Shown: positions 59,884 to 64,000 of the stretch, one piece after another
Layout: every line of letters begins with the position of its first letter
Numbering within the stretch: the stretch's first letter is position 1
NCBI GenBank assembly: GCA_018907035.1
Contig: JACCIC010000002.1
Span: 7,001,001-7,065,000 of the forward strand
DNA length: 64,000 nt
Source: Sycobia sp. Sy_11
Lineage: Eukaryota; Arthropoda; Insecta; Hymenoptera; Epichrysomallidae
Reading direction: 5' to 3'
The notes under the pieces: generated by a model
The model's database searches: none
The model's input: only the letters and a program-made list of their open reading frames with translations
What the model was told of the DNA's origin: nothing
Position numbers and translations under genes: made by a program

Positions 59884-61617
59884 CGTCTTCACTCATTCCT
59901 CGGAGCTTCAAAGGTGACCAGAGAACAAACGTCAGGCTCGGAGTGGGGATCGGGGTGGGGGTTGAAGGGGGGGGGGCGTGGAAAAAGAAAAGCCAGAATA
60001 GTCTGAAGAAGAGCGGCAGACTTTGAATTGGCATTAGCCTACTGAAACATTCATGCGTACACTTTAGCTCGAGACTTCTTGGCTTTCTCAGTCTTTTTTG
60101 TACCGTCGAGATGAGCTCTGTACATTTCGTAAAAATTTAACTCTTATTATTGAGCAATTATGTATATTATTATTATATACACTATTGTTGATTATTAAAA
60201 AAACGTTGCGGGATATTTGGATAGGTAAGAATCTATATTTCTGATTAATCCAGAGGATTAACGGCTGCCTGCTTATTGTGGTATTGATTAATAATTGAGC
60301 GTATTAGCCACAAATGGTGTATAGTTTGTATGAAAAAAAAAAAAAAATACATGCGCAAGCATACGATACAATCGTGTAAATTTAAGAGTCAGATAACCAG
60401 CTGTCAGCGTCAGCAGCGCGGACTCCGCGATACAAATGCAAAGACATAGTGGCGAAGGACCCACGACGAAAACTCATCAATCATTTGGTAATTTCGACCA
60501 ATGCGCACGACTCCCCCTTCCCCTTCGCGGACGCGCTTTGATTCCAGGGCCCAATTAACTAAATACACTTGCAATTTGTCCAATTAATAATTTCGATCAC
60601 ACGGAGCGCGCGGGACGCTCTGTTTCGTCACACAGTCGACGAGAATAATTCCGACGAGCAAACAATATGGCTCCCGCCGCGCGCTACACACAGTCGAAAT
60701 TATAACTATATACGTCGCAATCTCGCGCGAGAGTATAATAATATAGGGGAGGGGGGATGGGGGGGGGGCGAGGCGCCGATCATTCGCTGGTACATACAGA
60801 AATGCCGATACGTCCCCTAGACCAAGTTGGACGCGCGAGTTTTGACGGGACGCTTGCTTCGTGATGCACTGTGGACGGTTCGAATTATAATTGCGCGCCG
60901 TGATAATGTAACTAAAACTGGACAGCATTGTTGTCGGCGATTATATCTGGCATATCTGAAGTCGGGAGTGTTACTTGATTGGTCGTCATGTGGTATATTA
61001 CATAGGTTCGTTCCGTGCGGATCACTTTCGTAATTGGCTGTGAATCGAGTTCTGAATTTTGTTTTGTCGATGAATTTACTTGATCTGCAGAACGTATATG
61101 AATCATTAGAAAAATTATTCGCATTAAGATCCGACGCCGCGTAAACTGAATATAGACTGAATTCAGAATGATCAACGCAAATTGTTCCGATAGTCTATTT
61201 AAGGCCTGCTTTTGCTTTCAAACTGCTTTAAGAATGAATGAAATATAGTTTTTAAATTATTTTATGTATACGTTGTATTCAATACATGGTCCTTCTATTT
61301 ATATACACAAAAACATGATACACAGATTCTTGTATTACTTAAAAAAGTTGTTTTTTTTTGCAATCGGGTTGTTTAGATGCATATCGTCGTATTGTAATCG
61401 ATAAATTGATAGATTTTGTAAATTATCTAAGTAGTTTACTATATTCTGTAGGCTTTTTGTATAATATAGGAAAAATCATATAGAAACAATACTAATAAAA
61501 TAATAAAAGAACGTGTGCACTTATGAAAATCTGAATTGAATGATCATCAAAATAATCTTAGATTTTTACATTCCTCTTTTCTAAAATACTTTCAGTATTC
61601 AATATAATTTAAGGACC

Positions 61618-61621
<4 letters not shown>

Positions 61622-61675
<54 letters not shown>

Positions 61676-61680
61676 ATGTA
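61622..61680. repeat. compound (TA)n-(TG)n microsatellite
   Basis: About 22 TA units, then about five TG units and TATGTA. Confidence 0.95.
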
Positions 61681-62409
61681 TATATCTATATATAGTATTT
61701 GATAGTCTTTTTTGATGAAAGTTGGGAACGAGCTGCCAGAAAAAAATATAACCACAAATAGCAGAACATGTATAAAGTTTAATAATAGCAATAAACTGTA
61801 ATACAATCAAAAGCGTTCAAGAGAAACGACTAAATAAAGCTTTTTATACATACTATAAATAAATACTTAGACACTTGTATGTTGCAGTATCCGTTAGCGC
61901 TGAAAATTCGGGCGATTTTAAATTATGTATATAATCGCTGGTTTTCGTCGGACAATATCGAAAATCATGCACAGAGCGAGCGCATATGATCGGCGGTAAG
62001 AGCGATCGCATTTATTATTTACATATACTGATGCTAGCAACCCATGCCTCGGATTCGCCCGACATAATAATTTAATCGATTTCTTAAACAGTTCAATAAT
62101 ATCTCAATACAATGTACTCTATGTATAAATCTATATTTCTATAGATAATTTTACCTATCGTTGCTTTCCTATAAAAAACTGCTTCAAAGTAGCGTCCACT
62201 TCAAAAAGGTAATATTTCGCAGATCATTTTATACAATATATATATCGACTTTCGGAATTCTTGGTAAGGTAACTTCCTATTTTCCCATAATTTTATTTGA
62301 AACTGAAAAAACATAGCCTATGTGAGTCCAAAAATAATGTAACTTCAAAAAATAAGAACATAATTTGGCTTCATAAATTAGATTAGTATGATTTGTGATA
62401 CAACCATCC

Positions 62410-62410
<1 letters not shown>

Positions 62411-62453
<43 letters not shown>
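62411..62453. repeat. (GA)n microsatellite
   Basis: About 21 GA units. Confidence 0.95.
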
Positions 62454-62457
<4 letters not shown>

Positions 62458-64000
62458 GCAACATAACAAAAATAAAATGTACAAAAGATATATAAGGTGT
62501 GGGTAGTATCAGACTCCGTGCAAATATGGCTTTTTAATTTCAACGCCATTAACAACGAAATGGAAGACTGTTAGAGGACAGCGTTTAATCTCTATAAATT
62601 TATGCACTATCGAGTTAATTAATGCGCATTAATAAAAATAACAAGAACAATAATACATAGCAAATAATGATAATTATTATAATATACGCTGATAATATAT
62701 GTTAATTAATTATTCCGCTATATAATATTATCGATATAATACATTATTAGCAAGTGACGCGCCGTTTAAGCAGAAGAATGCGGATGCGTTACAGCGTAAT
62801 ATTCCTCTATTAGTACACGCATCTATGCATGCTACAGTGTAATTTCGCATATTATAAACGCACATCGATTTTCCATATAAATATAGGAAGCTTTGCAAAC
62901 TCGAAACTGTAGTTTAAAGAGAGTCCATCGAATGTCATTTTTCTGCTTTAGCCCGTCGTATATTGCGCGTGACGAGCGACGAGTTTCCTACATTTGCGCA
63001 AGACTTTACTCGATTTCTCGGGTACGTCGATTTGCTTTCTTTTCTAAAATTATATGTACAGCTCAATAAAACTCGAATAATCCTCGCATACAGAATGTAG
63101 ACTGGATTTTCAAAGTTCGATACGCTGAGAGGATGAACGTAGCCCTAGGAATTGGTTTTTAAAATTCCCTCATATGTAAAAGTATTTTATTAGCACTGTA
63201 AATCCCTTTTTTCTTCTTTCTGTAAATTTCTATAAAATTTTTCCTGCCAAATGCGTTTGTTTAAGTAAGTCAAAATTACCTAGAATTACGTGTTACATAT
63301 AACTATACTTTCATTTTCTCATGAAAAAAGTTGTTTGCTCTTTTTAGTAGTATTTTTAGTTAATATTTTTTGGCAGTATTACGCTAGATATTGCCAAAAT
63401 CTGATTTTATAGATCTTTTCCGAGAGCAAATTCCTCGCCAGCGCATCGATATATCCTTCAAGAGATCATAATCTGGCTGCGTCGGTGATGTTTTTATTTC
63501 CCCCTTTAAATCACGGTGGATGCGAATGCCAGTTCAGATTTACAACTGTTAGACTGTTTCGTGAAAAGTATTTTAAAATTTTCCTTACAATGCACAATAC
63601 AACGAGATTCTCTTGACGCATTGCTGACAATTATTCGCCTCGGTTGTAGCAGTGACGATCAAACAAAAAAGGATTGCTCAGCCGCACCGTTCGCGGTTTA
63701 TATCATTTGAAATAAAAATACAGCAGCAACAACAGCGGCGAGAATGGGGAAGAAAAATTGATACACCATACGCCCGTTCGATCCGGCCGGAATTTCATTC
63801 GTAACGGAACCTCTTAATTTGCGTAGGGAAAATATTCGATGTACGCGAAAATGGACAATTGAGAGATCGTTTCATCAATTATCGCACGCCGGACGGCCCG
63901 GGCCCCGGTACGCTTATCACGTATATAGAACAATTGTTATTCATCCCGCTTTTGTAAAATAATAAAGTTTATTATTCGCGGTTTATTTCCAAAGCGAAGG

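Larger units (their letters stand above)
59101..61180. other. GC-rich patches with GA, CTG and poly-G repeats, no gene supported
   Basis: GA tract 59246-59287, C9 at 59340-59348, a (CTG)n run at 59855-59883 and G10 runs near 59967 and 60759. Homeodomain-like words (AATTAACTAAAT, CCAATTAATAATTTCG) lie at about 60553-60596. Reading frames here overlap on both strands and look compositional. Confidence 0.45.
61181..64000. other. AT-rich spacer grading into GC-richer DNA at the window end
   Basis: TA-TG tract 61622-61680 and GA tract 62411-62453. TTAATTAATTATTCCG and AATTAATGCGCATTAATAAA occur at about 62600-62720. From about 62750 CpG content rises; 63840-64000 combines GC-rich DNA with AACAATTGTTATTCATCC and AATAAAGTTTATTATTCGCG. 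No gene recognised. Confidence 0.45.

Noticed and set aside
1..64000. CRISPR arrays, bacterial operons, rRNA
   Set aside because: No spaced identical repeats with unique spacers, no operon-like coding density, no rRNA-like sequence; the window is plainly animal nuclear DNA.

Overview
This is animal nuclear DNA, most likely from an insect. It is AT-rich, packed with long (TA)n, (GA/CT)n and (CA/GT)n microsatellites, has AATAAA polyadenylation signals, no operons or Shine-Dalgarno sites, and carries a decayed mariner transposon. I cannot name the species; a hymenopteran is plausible but that is inference.

The only convincing protein-coding content is a same-strand cluster of paralogous genes between 5.9 and 25.2 kb. 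The four loci start at about 5907, 13635, 18273 and 24363. Each encodes a gag-like protein of the arthropod Ty3/gypsy type: a DPELWF-type N-terminal block, a middle LLExEELG..P..FLxxLRxL block and an LRPxWLxKLPxFV block. None has a zinc knuckle, protease, reverse transcriptase or integrase, and I see no flanking LTRs. The copies at 5907 (257 aa) and 18273 (203 aa) are intact. The copy at 13635 is a pseudogene (in-frame TAG, then frame loss). The locus at 24363 carries two gag-like units in tandem, separated by an 11-A run, with a -1 and then a compensating +1 frame change. The coding parts are GC-rich islands in very AT-rich DNA. I read this as a tandemly duplicated, possibly domesticated gag (capsid-like) family in which two members are intact and two are decaying.

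Between and around these genes are mobile-element traces: an RNase H-like retroelement fragment (about 3.1-3.4 kb), a TIR element family with TIRs containing GGTCTTACAG (about 2.6, 32.7, 36.4 and 54.2 kb), a complex inverted duplication of about 2.2 kb (8.7-10.9 kb) with near-identical outer arms, a MITE-like element just upstream of the 18273 gene (17.27-17.99 kb), and a decayed mariner at 47.65-48.76 kb.

From 25.2 kb to the end (about 39 kb) I find no convincing protein-coding gene apart from the mariner relic. This part alternates AT-rich DNA with GC-rich, CpG-containing patches (about 31.3, 34.2-34.7, 37.5-38.6, 39.6-43.5, 51.1-51.4, 52.1-52.4, 54.8-55.6, 59.1-61.0 and 62.8-64.0 kb) that carry poly-G/C runs, CT/GA tracts and homeodomain-like TAATTA motifs. 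It looks like a long intron or a regulatory gene desert of a neighbouring gene outside the window, but nothing here proves that.
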